64,000 bases of DNA. Origin: Leisingera sp. ANG1. Its GTDB lineage: Bacteria > Pseudomonadota > Alphaproteobacteria > Rhodobacterales > Rhodobacteraceae. The notes under the pieces are model-generated. The model searched no databases and had not been told where the DNA came from. It worked only from the letters and a program-made list of their open reading frames with translations. The translations under genes and the position numbers were made by a program. The DNA is taken from contig NZ_AFCF02000008.1 in the NCBI RefSeq assembly GCF_000203975.2, positions 310,001-374,000 on the forward strand. Reading direction: 5' to 3'. Shown piece after piece: positions 17,374-25,513 of the stretch. Numbering within the stretch: the first letter of the stretch is position 1; every line of letters begins with the position of its first letter.

Positions 17374-18546
17374 ATGCCTTGGCCCCAGAACACCCCACCC
17401 CAGCGCGATGGCGACGCAGCCGCAGGAATCGACGTCACCGATGATTTCGAACGGTTCACGCAGCGCAACGACATCTTCACCCGTGCGTTCTGGGATGACC
17501 GCGTGAAATCCAAGCACACGGCGAAATTCTTCTCCTCCTACCGGATGGAAGCGGCGCCCCGGCGCGGCGACGGGTTCACACAGCGCGACTTCGCCCTGCG
17601 CAACGCGGCGTGGCTGATTTCCGACGTGGTCTCCTCCCGCCGGGCGCATGAGGGCATCCGCGAAGGGTTCCAGGCCGCCATCCGCCCGGACACTCCGGTG
17701 GCCAAGGACGCCCTGGAGATCGACGACCCGGCAAAGATGTCCGCCGAGGTGAAGCGCATCGCCAAATTCTTCGGTGCCAACCTCTGCGGTATCACCGATC
17801 TGGATGAACGCTGGCTTTACACCACCCGCGTCGATGCCCGCGACATGTCCGAAGCGCCGCATGATCTGCCAGACGGGCTGACCAGCGTGATCGTGCTGGG
17901 CCATGAGATGGACAAGGAGCTGGTTGCCACCTACCCCTCGGCGCTGGCAGGCGCTGCGACGGGGCGGGAATACAGCCACGAGGCGTCCATCGTGATGCAG
18001 CTTGCCGCCTATATCCGCAACCTGGGCTATGAGGCGGTGCCGTCGATGAACGATACCGGCCTGGTGATCCCCTACGCCGTGAAGGCGGGGCTGGGCGAAT
18101 ACGCCCGCAACCAGATGGTGATCACCCCGGAGTTCGGGCCGCGCCTCAGGTTTTCAAAAATCTTTACCAGCCTGCCGCTGGCGCACGACGCTCCGCAGCC
18201 GCTAGGGGTGAGGGCGTTCTGCGATATCTGCACCAAATGCGCCGACGCCTGCCCGGTGAAGGCGCTACCCTACGGTCCGCCCTCAACGGAAACTGTCAAT
18301 GTCTCGGCGATTAAGGGGGTCCGGAAATGGACCTCGGATGCCGAGAAATGCTTTTCCTTCTGGGCCAAGATGGCTTCTGACTGCGCCATCTGCATGCGGG
18401 TCTGCCCGTTCAACCGCGACTATTCCAAACGGCGCAACCGGCTGTGGCTGAAACTGGCGCTTGGCCCGCTGCGCAAGCTCGCACTGCGGCTGGCAGGGAA
18501 ACACGGGCAGCGGCGCAAACCGGCGGAGTGGTGGAACGAAGCCTGA
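17374..18546 (+). CDS. Reductive-dehalogenase-like 4Fe-4S protein
   Basis: A 390-residue soluble protein. The central part (AKFFGANLCGITDLDERWLY, SVIVLGHEMDKEL, GLGEYARNQMVITPEFGPRL) resembles the cobalamin-binding region of reductive dehalogenases and epoxyqueuosine reductases. Two 4Fe-4S clusters follow: CDICTKCADACP (about 282-293), then CFSFWAK with CAICMRVCPF (about 336-345). There is no Tat signal or membrane helix, unlike respiratory RdhA, so it is presumably cytoplasmic. No RdhB anchor gene is adjacent. The substrate is unknown; queuosine-related or catabolic dehalogenation roles are alternatives. Confidence 0.75.
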   Translation: MPWPQNTPPQRDGDAAAGIDVTDDFERFTQRNDIFTRAFWDDRVKSKHTAKFFSSYRMEAAPRRGDGFTQRDFALRNAAWLISDVVSSRRAHEGIREGFQAAIRPDTPVAKDALEIDDPAKMSAEVKRIAKFFGANLCGITDLDERWLYTTRVDARDMSEAPHDLPDGLTSVIVLGHEMDKELVATYPSALAGAATGREYSHEASIVMQLAAYIRNLGYEAVPSMNDTGLVIPYAVKAGLGEYARNQMVITPEFGPRLRFSKIFTSLPLAHDAPQPLGVRAFCDICTKCADACPVKALPYGPPSTETVNVSAIKGVRKWTSDAEKCFSFWAKMASDCAICMRVCPFNRDYSKRRNRLWLKLALGPLRKLALRLAGKHGQRRKPAEWWNEA

Positions 18547-18617
18547 AATCATTGCACGGGCCGCGCTGGCCTGCCCGCCCGACAGGCAACGCCCTTTGAC
18601 GAACTCCCAGACCGCGC

Positions 18618-19805
18618 TCACTCCAGCGCAACCGCAAACACCTCCTCCGGTGCCTGCAGCCCCTTCAGCCGCTGTTCTCCCAGCGACCGCCCCTCAAGTC
18701 CCGCCCGCTCCCGGAACTCGGACGACACCAGCAAACGCTCATCCTTTGCTCCGCACAGCTCAGCCACCCGCGCAGCCAGGTTCACGTCGCGGCCGATCAC
18801 TGTGTAATCCAGCCGCATCCCCGATCCCACGTTGCCAAATGCCACCTCGCCGAAGTGCAGTGCGGCGCCAACCTCGAACTGCGGCGGGTCAGAACGGGCG
18901 GCGACCCGCGCAAGGCCTTCCCGGGCGGCGGCAAGCGCCTGAATACAGGTCTGCGCCCCGTCCTCCCCGGCGCGAAACACCGCCAGGATGCCATCGCCGA
19001 TCAATTTCAGCACCTCTCCGCCCGCCGCCTCCACCGGCGGCACGATGCAGTCGTAATAGGCATTGAGCAGCCCGGTGGCTTCCTCGGCGCTCATGCTTGC
19101 AGTCAGTTCCGTGAACCGGCGCATGTCGGCAAACAGGATGGCAGAGCGAATCCGCATCACCTCGCCCCGGTGCACATCGCCGGACAAGATCCGCCGCTGC
19201 GGCTCCTCGCCGACGTAAATCCGCAGCACCTCCTGCATGGCGCGGGCAGTGGCCAGGACTTCCTGGCAAGCTGCCAGCGCCGGAAACACAGCGCGCAGGA
19301 ACAGCAGGTCATCCTCCGAAAACCCCTGAAGGGATTGGGTCGCAAAGCTGAAAATGCCGGCAGTGCCAATCGCCATGAACACCGGCGCCATGATGTAATG
19401 GGTATACCCCTCCGCCTTCAGATCCGGAACGATCCCGTACCTTTCGTCCGGTGTGTCCGGCAGCCAGAGCACAACCCACTCCCCGGTTCTATGCACGTCT
19501 GCGGCAGGGGAGCGCGCATAGCCATCGCCGCTGTCCTCATTAAAGGGAAACAGCTCGCTGCGGGTGCCTTTGCCATGCTCCCAGAACCGCGCGCTTGCCA
19601 CCGCCTCGGCATGCAGCAGCTGGACGATGGAGGCCGCCCGCTGCAGCGGAAGGCCTGCGGCACGGATCAGGCTGCACATCTGTGCCAGCACCTGATCGGG
19701 GTCCGCAGCAGACCGTCCCTCGCCCAGCATGTAATTGATCAGGCGCAGCGCAGCGTCGCGCCGTTCCGGCCGCAGGCCCAGAATGAGATCCGTGGCATCT
19801 GTCAT
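18618..19805 (-). CDS. Class III adenylate/guanylate cyclase
   Basis: The 395-residue protein has an N-terminal domain of about 200 residues resembling a GAF-like sensor, then a class III nucleotide cyclase domain. Catalytic features visible: metal-binding aspartates in SAILFADMRRFTELTASM and KLIGDGILAVFRAGEDGAQT, and the transition-state Asn/Arg in YTVIGRDVNLAARVAEL. The Lys before IGDG and the Asp in LDYTVIG are compatible with ATP specificity, so cAMP is the likelier product (inference). Convergent with the Fe-S protein gene and divergent from pirin. Confidence 0.88.
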   Translation of the reverse strand: MTDATDLILGLRPERRDAALRLINYMLGEGRSAADPDQVLAQMCSLIRAAGLPLQRAASIVQLLHAEAVASARFWEHGKGTRSELFPFNEDSGDGYARSPAADVHRTGEWVVLWLPDTPDERYGIVPDLKAEGYTHYIMAPVFMAIGTAGIFSFATQSLQGFSEDDLLFLRAVFPALAACQEVLATARAMQEVLRIYVGEEPQRRILSGDVHRGEVMRIRSAILFADMRRFTELTASMSAEEATGLLNAYYDCIVPPVEAAGGEVLKLIGDGILAVFRAGEDGAQTCIQALAAAREGLARVAARSDPPQFEVGAALHFGEVAFGNVGSGMRLDYTVIGRDVNLAARVAELCGAKDERLLVSSEFRERAGLEGRSLGEQRLKGLQAPEEVFAVALE

Positions 19806-20021
19806 GCCGCAAGGCTATCTTGCCGGCCCGGCACCCGGCAACAGGGAAGCTCCCGCCCGTCCTTGGCGCCTGCGGCACCTGCGTCCCGTTGGGCCGGGCA
19901 GCCCTGCGGGCTGCTGACCGCTCTGTTCACCTGCGCACAAAGCGCGTGAGTTGCGGCCCGTTTCCGCAGGGCTGCACACACCCTATCTTAGCGGCACACA
20001 CCGTTCACAGGAGGCATTGAA

Positions 20022-20933
20022 ATGTCCCTCAGACCCATTCTCGAAACCCGCGCCGCCCAGCCCCATACCGAGGGCGCGGGCGTCAAACTGCACCGCGCCT
20101 TCGGCTTTCAGGACCCGTCGGAACTGGACCCGTTTCTGCTGTTTGACGATTTCCGCAATGAAAACCCGGAGGACTATCTGCGCGGCTTCCCCTGGCATCC
20201 GCACCGCGGCATCGAGACCATCACCTATGTGCTGGCAGGCACGGTGGATCACGGCGACTCTCTGGGCAACGAGGGCACCCTGGGCGCCGGCGACGTGCAA
20301 TGGATGACCGCAGGCTCGGGCATCCTGCATCAGGAGATGCCCGCGGGCAATGCCAAGGGCCAGATGCACGGCTTCCAGCTGTGGGGCAACCTGCCCGCCA
20401 GCCAGAAGATGACCGCGCCGCGCTACCAGGACATCAAGGGCACTGAAATCCCCGAGATCACCGACGATGACGGCACCCGGGTGAAAGTGATTGCCGGCGA
20501 CTTCTGGGGCAAGCGCGGGCTGGTCGATGGAATCGCCGCCGACCCGCAGTATCTGGACGTCTTCATCCCGGCAGGCGTGAAAAAGACCCTCCCGATCGAC
20601 ACCTACCGCCGGGCCTTTGCCTATGTCTTCGAAGGTGAAGCTGCCTTTGCAGATGCCTCCGCACCCCAGGGCGTGCTGCTGGAGAAGGAAGTCGCAGGCC
20701 AGGAGGTCAACATTCGCGACCTGTCCGGCGACCGCACCCTGATCCGTTTCGGCACCGGCGATGAAATCACCGTGCAGGCAGGCCCCGAAGGCGTGCGCTT
20801 CCTGCTGATCTCCGGCGCGCCGATCAATGAGCCGGTGGCCTGGCACGGACCGATCGTGATGAACACCCAGGCCGAACTGCACCAGGCCTTCCGTGACCTG
20901 CGCAACGGCACATTCATCAAGCCCGCGCACTGA
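20022..20933 (+). CDS. Pirin family protein
   Basis: Bicupin of 303 residues. The N-terminal cupin has the metal-binding HPHRGIETITYVLAG and AGSGILHQEMP segments (two His, then His and Glu), and the C-terminal region DEITVQAGPEGVRFLLISG with PINEPVAWHGPIVMNT is typical. Bacterial pirins are iron-binding proteins, some with quercetinase activity; the specific role is unknown. AGGAGG precedes the ATG. Confidence 0.93.
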   Translation: MSLRPILETRAAQPHTEGAGVKLHRAFGFQDPSELDPFLLFDDFRNENPEDYLRGFPWHPHRGIETITYVLAGTVDHGDSLGNEGTLGAGDVQWMTAGSGILHQEMPAGNAKGQMHGFQLWGNLPASQKMTAPRYQDIKGTEIPEITDDDGTRVKVIAGDFWGKRGLVDGIAADPQYLDVFIPAGVKKTLPIDTYRRAFAYVFEGEAAFADASAPQGVLLEKEVAGQEVNIRDLSGDRTLIRFGTGDEITVQAGPEGVRFLLISGAPINEPVAWHGPIVMNTQAELHQAFRDLRNGTFIKPAH

Positions 20934-21060
20934 ACGGGAAAACCGGTGCCCACTTTTCCCTGTGCACGGCGCAACATGCCCGCGCACTGAGCGCATCGGC
21001 ACGCCAAACGATCTCCTGATGTGCTATACTCCCCCCGTCCAAAGACCGATGGGGGGAGTG

Positions 21061-21363
21061 ATGATTATCCGGGTGTTCCGTGCCACCGTCCGCGACGACA
21101 AGATCCAGGACTTCAAGGCCTTTCTGACCGATACGGCTGTGCCGCATGTGCGGCGCCAGCCTGGTCTTGTGTCGGTCACCGCAGGGCTGCCGCGGCCCGA
21201 ATCCCCCGCTACATTCTGCGTGGTGATGGTTTGGGAAAGCGTCGAGGCGCTGCAGGCCTTTGCGGGTGAGGACTGGGAACAGCCGCATGTGCTGCCCGAA
21301 GAGGACCCGATGGTGCTCAGCCGCCAGATTGACCACTACGACATGATCGGGCTGCTGAGCTGA
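21061..21363 (+). CDS. Antibiotic biosynthesis monooxygenase (ABM) domain protein
   Basis: A 100-residue single-domain protein with the ferredoxin-like ABM fold pattern (MIIRVFRATVRDDKIQDF, then FCVVMVWESVEALQAFAGED). The ATG at 21061 follows a strong GGGGGGAG; longer in-frame starts are not supported. The family includes heme-degrading and cofactor-free monooxygenases, but the heme-ligand pattern of IsdG/HmuQ is not evident. It ends 7 bp from the convergent acetyltransferase gene. Confidence 0.78.
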   Translation: MIIRVFRATVRDDKIQDFKAFLTDTAVPHVRRQPGLVSVTAGLPRPESPATFCVVMVWESVEALQAFAGEDWEQPHVLPEEDPMVLSRQIDHYDMIGLLS

Positions 21364-21370
21364 CCGGCCG

Positions 21371-21850
21371 TCAGGCCCCGGAATACCAGCTGTAGACGGT
21401 TTCTTCACCCGCAGGTGCCGGCGTGAAACCGGCTTTCTGCAGCACCCGGGCCGAGGCCGCGTTTTCCTGCATGACCCCACCCGACAAGGTGACGCCGCTG
21501 CCGCGAAAATGCGCTTGCAGGCCTGCAATCAGCTCGCTCGCCAGCCCTTGCCCCCAAACGGCTTCGGCAAAGAGGTAGCCTAGGTTCCTTGTACTGCTGC
21601 TGTCTTCGGTCAAGGATAAGATGATCAGCCCGACTCCCTCACCTGACACAGTGCGAATGGCAACCACCTCTGCCTGCTGCGACACCGCGGCCAGGAAATC
21701 GCGGCGGCTCTGATCGCCGCCTTGTGCCTGGAAACCGGCCGGCAGCCATTGCACCACCTTGGGGGCAAACAGACCTTCCAGCTCTGCTGCGGTCAGGTCT
21801 TGCCACGCCCCTGCCCGCAGGCGGCGTGTCTTCAAATCCAGCAGGCTCAT
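21371..21850 (-). CDS. GNAT family N-acetyltransferase
   Basis: The start at 21850 (MSLLDLKTRRLRAG) overlaps the TetR stop in an ATGA, giving 159 residues. Fold pattern: VGLIILSLTE, GYLFAEAVWGQGLASELIAG (acetyl-CoA-binding loop) and ENAASARVLQKAGF, as in RimJ/RimL-type enzymes. Translational coupling to the TetR regulator suggests co-regulation through the palindrome upstream of that gene. The substrate is unknown. Confidence 0.87.
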   Translation of the reverse strand: MSLLDLKTRRLRAGAWQDLTAAELEGLFAPKVVQWLPAGFQAQGGDQSRRDFLAAVSQQAEVVAIRTVSGEGVGLIILSLTEDSSSTRNLGYLFAEAVWGQGLASELIAGLQAHFRGSGVTLSGGVMQENAASARVLQKAGFTPAPAGEETVYSWYSGA

Positions 21851-22434
21851 GTGCTGACCGCCTTCTGCACCATGCCCCAATAGACCCGCTCCACCTCATC
21901 CAGCGACAACCGACCCTCGGAGCGGTACCAGGTGTTGACCCCGTTCAGCATCGCAATCACCGCCAGCGTCGCGATCTTGGTGTCGGGAATGGTGAACACC
22001 CCCTGCTCCACCCCTTGCTTCAGGATCCCCTCCACACCGTTTTCATAGTCACGGCGCAGCGATTCGATGACGGTGAAGTTCTCCTCCGTCAGGTTGCGCA
22101 GCTCCATATAGGCGATGAACACCGCATCCGGGCGCTCCAAGTGAAAGCGGATGTGAAAGCCGGTGAAGGCGCGCAGCCGCTCCAGCGCGCTGCCCGCCTG
22201 CGGCACCGCGTCCCATGCCGCCTGCAAATCTGCCATATGGCCCGCCATAAGGTTGAACAGCAGGCTCTGCTTGTCCGGCGTGTAGTTATATAAGGCCCCC
22301 GCCTGCACGCCGACCTCCTTGGCGATCTGGCGCATCGAAACCGCGGCATAGCCATGCTGCGCAAACAGCCGCAAAGCCGCCTCGCGGATGCGGGGGCCGG
22401 TGATGTCGGAATGGGAACCTTGGGTGCGTGCCAT
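21847..22434 (-). CDS. TetR-family transcriptional regulator
   Basis: A 195-residue repressor with the TetR N-terminal DNA-binding domain (IREAALRLFAQHGYAAVSMR, QIAKEVGVQAGALYNYTPDK) and a C-terminal ligand-binding domain. It precedes and overlaps the acetyltransferase gene. A 16-bp inverted repeat 13 bp before its start is the probable autoregulatory operator. Confidence 0.92.
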   Translation of the reverse strand: MARTQGSHSDITGPRIREAALRLFAQHGYAAVSMRQIAKEVGVQAGALYNYTPDKQSLLFNLMAGHMADLQAAWDAVPQAGSALERLRAFTGFHIRFHLERPDAVFIAYMELRNLTEENFTVIESLRRDYENGVEGILKQGVEQGVFTIPDTKIATLAVIAMLNGVNTWYRSEGRLSLDEVERVYWGMVQKAVST

Positions 22435-22447
22435 GGCACGACAATAA

Positions 22448-22463
22448 CTGAACAGTTGTTCAG
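22448..22463. promoter_or_regulatory. Probable TetR operator
   Basis: CTGAACA-GT-TGTTCAG is a perfect 7-bp inverted repeat with a 2-bp centre, the usual size for a TetR-family site. It lies 13 bp upstream of the TetR gene. Confidence 0.6.
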
Positions 22464-22601
22464 AAAAAAGGGCGAATGCCGCCCTTTCGCTTCCCCGCCA
22501 AGACCCTGCAGCAGGATCATCACGTAACAGCTGCGGGAAATCAATTGTGCCACCCCGCCGCAGCCCTTAGAACCGGTCTGGCAAAGCATGAGGTTTGGGC
22601 A

Positions 22602-22856
22602 ATGCAGCTGTGGACACGGATCGCACTTTTTCTGGCGTTGACGGCAGCCGCCGCCTGCACCCGCGTGCCTGAGCTGGAGGACCGGCTGACACCGGACCTG
22701 CGCGGCGCGGATTATCCCCGCCTGCTGCCGCTCGATGACGCGCTGGAACCGCTGGACCCGCCGCAGCAGGCCAGCGAGGAGCTCCAGGACGAACTGGATG
22801 CTCGCAGCGACCGCCTGAAACGCCGCGCCGAAGCCGTCAAAAACGCCGAACTCTGA
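22602..22856 (+). CDS. Small putative lipoprotein
   Basis: An 84-residue protein starting MQLWTRIALFLALTAAAACT: a short hydrophobic signal ending at a lipobox-like AAAC, so probably lipidated. The mature part is short, charged and helical (ASEELQDELDARSDRLKRRA). Longer in-frame starts would remove the signal from the N-terminus. No named family is recognised. It precedes hom by 115 bp on the same strand. Confidence 0.65.
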   Translation: MQLWTRIALFLALTAAAACTRVPELEDRLTPDLRGADYPRLLPLDDALEPLDPPQQASEELQDELDARSDRLKRRAEAVKNAEL

Positions 22857-22971
22857 CCGCTCCGCGGCATTCCTGCCCGCATCCTTCAGCCTTGTTCCGC
22901 AGCGGCGTTGCACGCTTGCGCCGAACCCGCTAAGGCGGGGCGGACAAGTTTCGGACAAAGGACCCGCAGCC

Positions 22972-24258
22972 ATGACAGAACCGCTTCGCCTTGGGATTGC
23001 AGGCTTGGGCACCGTCGGCATCGGCGTGGTGAAAATCATCCGCCGCCACGCGGCGATGCTGGAGGCGCGGACCGGACGCCAGGTTGTGATCTCCGCAGTC
23101 TCAGCGCGCAATCCGAACAAGAACCGCGGTGTTTCGCTCAAGGACTATGCTTGGGAAAACGATCCGGTGGCGCTGGCCGTGCGCGATGATGTCGATGTGT
23201 TCGTCGAGCTGATGGGCGGCCATAACGGTGCCGCCAAGGCCGCAACTGAGGCCGCGCTGGCCGCAGGCAAGGACGTGGTCACCGCCAACAAGGCGCTGCT
23301 GGCCATCCACGGCCAGGAACTGGCGGAACAGGCGGAGGCCGCAGGCAGGGTGATCCGCTTTGAGGCTGCCGTGGCCGGCGGCATCCCGGTGATCAAGTCC
23401 CTGACCGAAGGCCTGGCCGGCAATGAAATCACCCGCGTCATGGGGGTGATGAACGGCACCTGTAACTACATCCTGACCCAGATGGAGGCCACTGGCCAGG
23501 GCTACAACGCCCTGTTCGAGGAATGCGGCCGCCTGGGCTATCTGGAAGCCGACCCGAACCTGGACGTTGGCGGCATCGACGCGGGCCACAAGCTGGCGCT
23601 GCTGGCGTCCATCGCCTTCGGCACCAAACCGGCCTTTGAAAAAGTGGAACTGGAAGGCATCCAGCGCATCCAGCTGGAAGATATCCGCGACGCCGCCGAC
23701 ATGGGCTACCGCATCAAGCTCCTGGGCGTGGCACAGCGCTCGCCCCGCGGGCTGGAACAGCGCATGTCGCCCTGCCTGGTGCCGGCCGACTCGCCGCTGG
23801 GCCAGCTGGAAGGCGGCACCAACATGGTGGTGATCGAAGGCGACTCGATTGAGCAGGTCGTGCTGCGCGGCCCCGGCGCCGGCGAAGGCCCCACTGCAAG
23901 TGCCGTGATGGGCGACATCCTCGACCTCGCCCGCGGGTTGCGCATTGCCACCTTCGGCCAGCCTGCCAGCACCCTGCAGGACGTGCCTGCCGCCCAAACC
24001 GGCCTGCCTGCGCCGTTCTACCTGCGCATGGGGCTGCTGGACAAACCCGGCGCGCTCGCCAAGGTCGCGGCCATTCTGGGCGAGGCCGGCGTGTCAATCG
24101 ACCGGATGCGCCAGTACAGCCATAAGGCGCCGGTGGCGCCCGTGCTGTTCGTGACGCACAAATGCACCCGCGCCACCCTGGACACCGCGCTTGAGGGCCT
24201 CTCTGCCACCGACGTGGTCGACGGCACCCCCGTCGCCCTGCGCATCGAAGAGGTCTGA
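22972..24258 (+). CDS. hom: Homoserine dehydrogenase
   Basis: NAD(P)-dependent reduction of aspartate semialdehyde to homoserine, on the pathway to threonine and methionine. The 428 residues include the N-terminal Rossmann motif LGIAGLGTVGIGVVKIIRRH, the catalytic stretch AAVAGGIPVIKSLTEGLAGN and MGVMNGTCNYILTQME, and a C-terminal ACT domain (YLRMGLLDKPGALAKVAAIL) expected to bind threonine for feedback control. Followed by glpX and recJ on the same strand. Confidence 0.97.
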   Translation: MTEPLRLGIAGLGTVGIGVVKIIRRHAAMLEARTGRQVVISAVSARNPNKNRGVSLKDYAWENDPVALAVRDDVDVFVELMGGHNGAAKAATEAALAAGKDVVTANKALLAIHGQELAEQAEAAGRVIRFEAAVAGGIPVIKSLTEGLAGNEITRVMGVMNGTCNYILTQMEATGQGYNALFEECGRLGYLEADPNLDVGGIDAGHKLALLASIAFGTKPAFEKVELEGIQRIQLEDIRDAADMGYRIKLLGVAQRSPRGLEQRMSPCLVPADSPLGQLEGGTNMVVIEGDSIEQVVLRGPGAGEGPTASAVMGDILDLARGLRIATFGQPASTLQDVPAAQTGLPAPFYLRMGLLDKPGALAKVAAILGEAGVSIDRMRQYSHKAPVAPVLFVTHKCTRATLDTALEGLSATDVVDGTPVALRIEEV

Positions 24259-24297
24259 TCCGCGCCAAAGGGGCAAAATTGAGCTGATTTAGGCGCC

Positions 24298-24318
24298 GCG
24301 GCAGGGATTTCCTGCCGC
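24298..24318 (+). terminator. Hairpin after hom
   Basis: A perfect 8-bp stem (GCGGCAGG / CCTGCCGC) with a 5-base loop lies 39 bp past the hom stop. There is no T run, so termination, if any, would be weak or Rho-assisted. Confidence 0.4.
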
Positions 24319-24414
24319 CGCAGCCCCTATCGCCCCTTGCGAGCCTGCCCCGCCCCGCGCTATTCGGCTTGGAACGCCCATTCACATCTTTTCCGTTGAG
24401 ACAGGATTTCCGGT

Positions 24415-25401
24415 ATGACATCGAACACCTCTGACGCGCCCTTTCATGACCGCATGCTGTCGCTGGGCCTCGCCCGCGTTGCCGAGCAGGCTGCGCTGGC
24501 CTCTGCCTCGCTGATCGGCCGCGGCGACGAGAAGGCCGCCGACCAGGCCGCCGTCAACGCCATGCGCGAGCAGCTGAACCTGCTCGATATCGCCGGCGTG
24601 GTGGTGATCGGCGAAGGCGAGCGTGACGAGGCGCCGATGCTGTATATCGGCGAGGAAGTCGGCACCGGCAACGGCCCCGGCGTTGACATCGCGCTGGACC
24701 CGCTGGAAGGCACCACCCTGACCGCCAAGGACATGCCGAATGCGCTGACCGTGATTGCCATGGGCCCGCGCGGCTCCATGCTGCACGCGCCGGACACCTA
24801 CATGGACAAGCTGGCGGTTGGTCCGGGCTACCCCGAAAACGTGGTCTCGCTCGACATGTCCCCGCGCGAGCGTGTCGAAGCGCTGGCCAAGGCCAAGGGC
24901 TGCGCGCCCTCCGACATCACCGTCTGCATCCTGGAGCGCCCGCGCCACGAGGCGATGATTGCCGAAGTGCGTGAAACCGGCGCCGCCATCCGCCTGATCA
25001 CCGACGGCGACGTGGCCGGCGTCATGCATTGCGCCGACAGCGATGTGACCGGCATCGACATGTATATGGGCCAGGGCGGCGCGCCTGAGGGCGTGCTGGC
25101 AGCCGCGGCGCTGAAATGCATGGGCGGCCAGATCTTCGGCCGTCTGCTGTTCCGCAACGATGACGAGAAGTCCCGCGCCGCCAAGGCCGGCATCACCGAT
25201 CTGGACCGCATCTATTCCCGTGACGAGATGGTCACCCAGGACGTGATCTTTGCCGCCACCGGCGTCACCGGCGGCTCGTTGCTGCCGTCGATCAAGCGCA
25301 CCCCGGGCTGGGTCGAGACCACCACCCTGCTGATGCGTTCGAAAACCGGTTCCGTACGCCGCATGTCCTACCGCACACCGCTGGAACCGCACCAGCAGTA
25401 A
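24415..25401 (+). CDS. glpX: Class II fructose-1,6-bisphosphatase GlpX
   Basis: Hydrolyses fructose 1,6-bisphosphate in gluconeogenesis. The 328 residues match the GlpX family with VVVIGEGERDEAPMLYIGEE, GVDIALDPLEGTTLTAKDMP (metal-binding acids) and the C-terminal VIFAATGVTGGSLLPSIKRT. It follows hom by 156 bp and precedes recJ, a common order in Rhodobacteraceae. Gluconeogenic FBPase fits growth on amino acids and osmolytes such as those degraded elsewhere in this window. Confidence 0.96.
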   Translation: MTSNTSDAPFHDRMLSLGLARVAEQAALASASLIGRGDEKAADQAAVNAMREQLNLLDIAGVVVIGEGERDEAPMLYIGEEVGTGNGPGVDIALDPLEGTTLTAKDMPNALTVIAMGPRGSMLHAPDTYMDKLAVGPGYPENVVSLDMSPRERVEALAKAKGCAPSDITVCILERPRHEAMIAEVRETGAAIRLITDGDVAGVMHCADSDVTGIDMYMGQGGAPEGVLAAAALKCMGGQIFGRLLFRNDDEKSRAAKAGITDLDRIYSRDEMVTQDVIFAATGVTGGSLLPSIKRTPGWVETTTLLMRSKTGSVRRMSYRTPLEPHQQ

Positions 25402-25464
25402 ACTGGCCCCTGGCCTCGAAGCGGCTTGCGCCGCTGCCTCCGGCGGGGATATTCAGAGCAGAAG

Positions 25465-25495
25465 AAGGGCCGGGTCCGTTTTGGGTCCGGCCTTT
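25465..25495 (+). terminator. Probable terminator after glpX
   Basis: A 9-bp stem with one G-T pair (AAGGGCCGG / CCGGCCTTT) and a 13-base loop ends in TTT. It lies between the glpX stop and the recJ start; read-through is possible. Confidence 0.6.
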
Positions 25496-25513
25496 GCATA
25501 TGAGGGCAGACGC

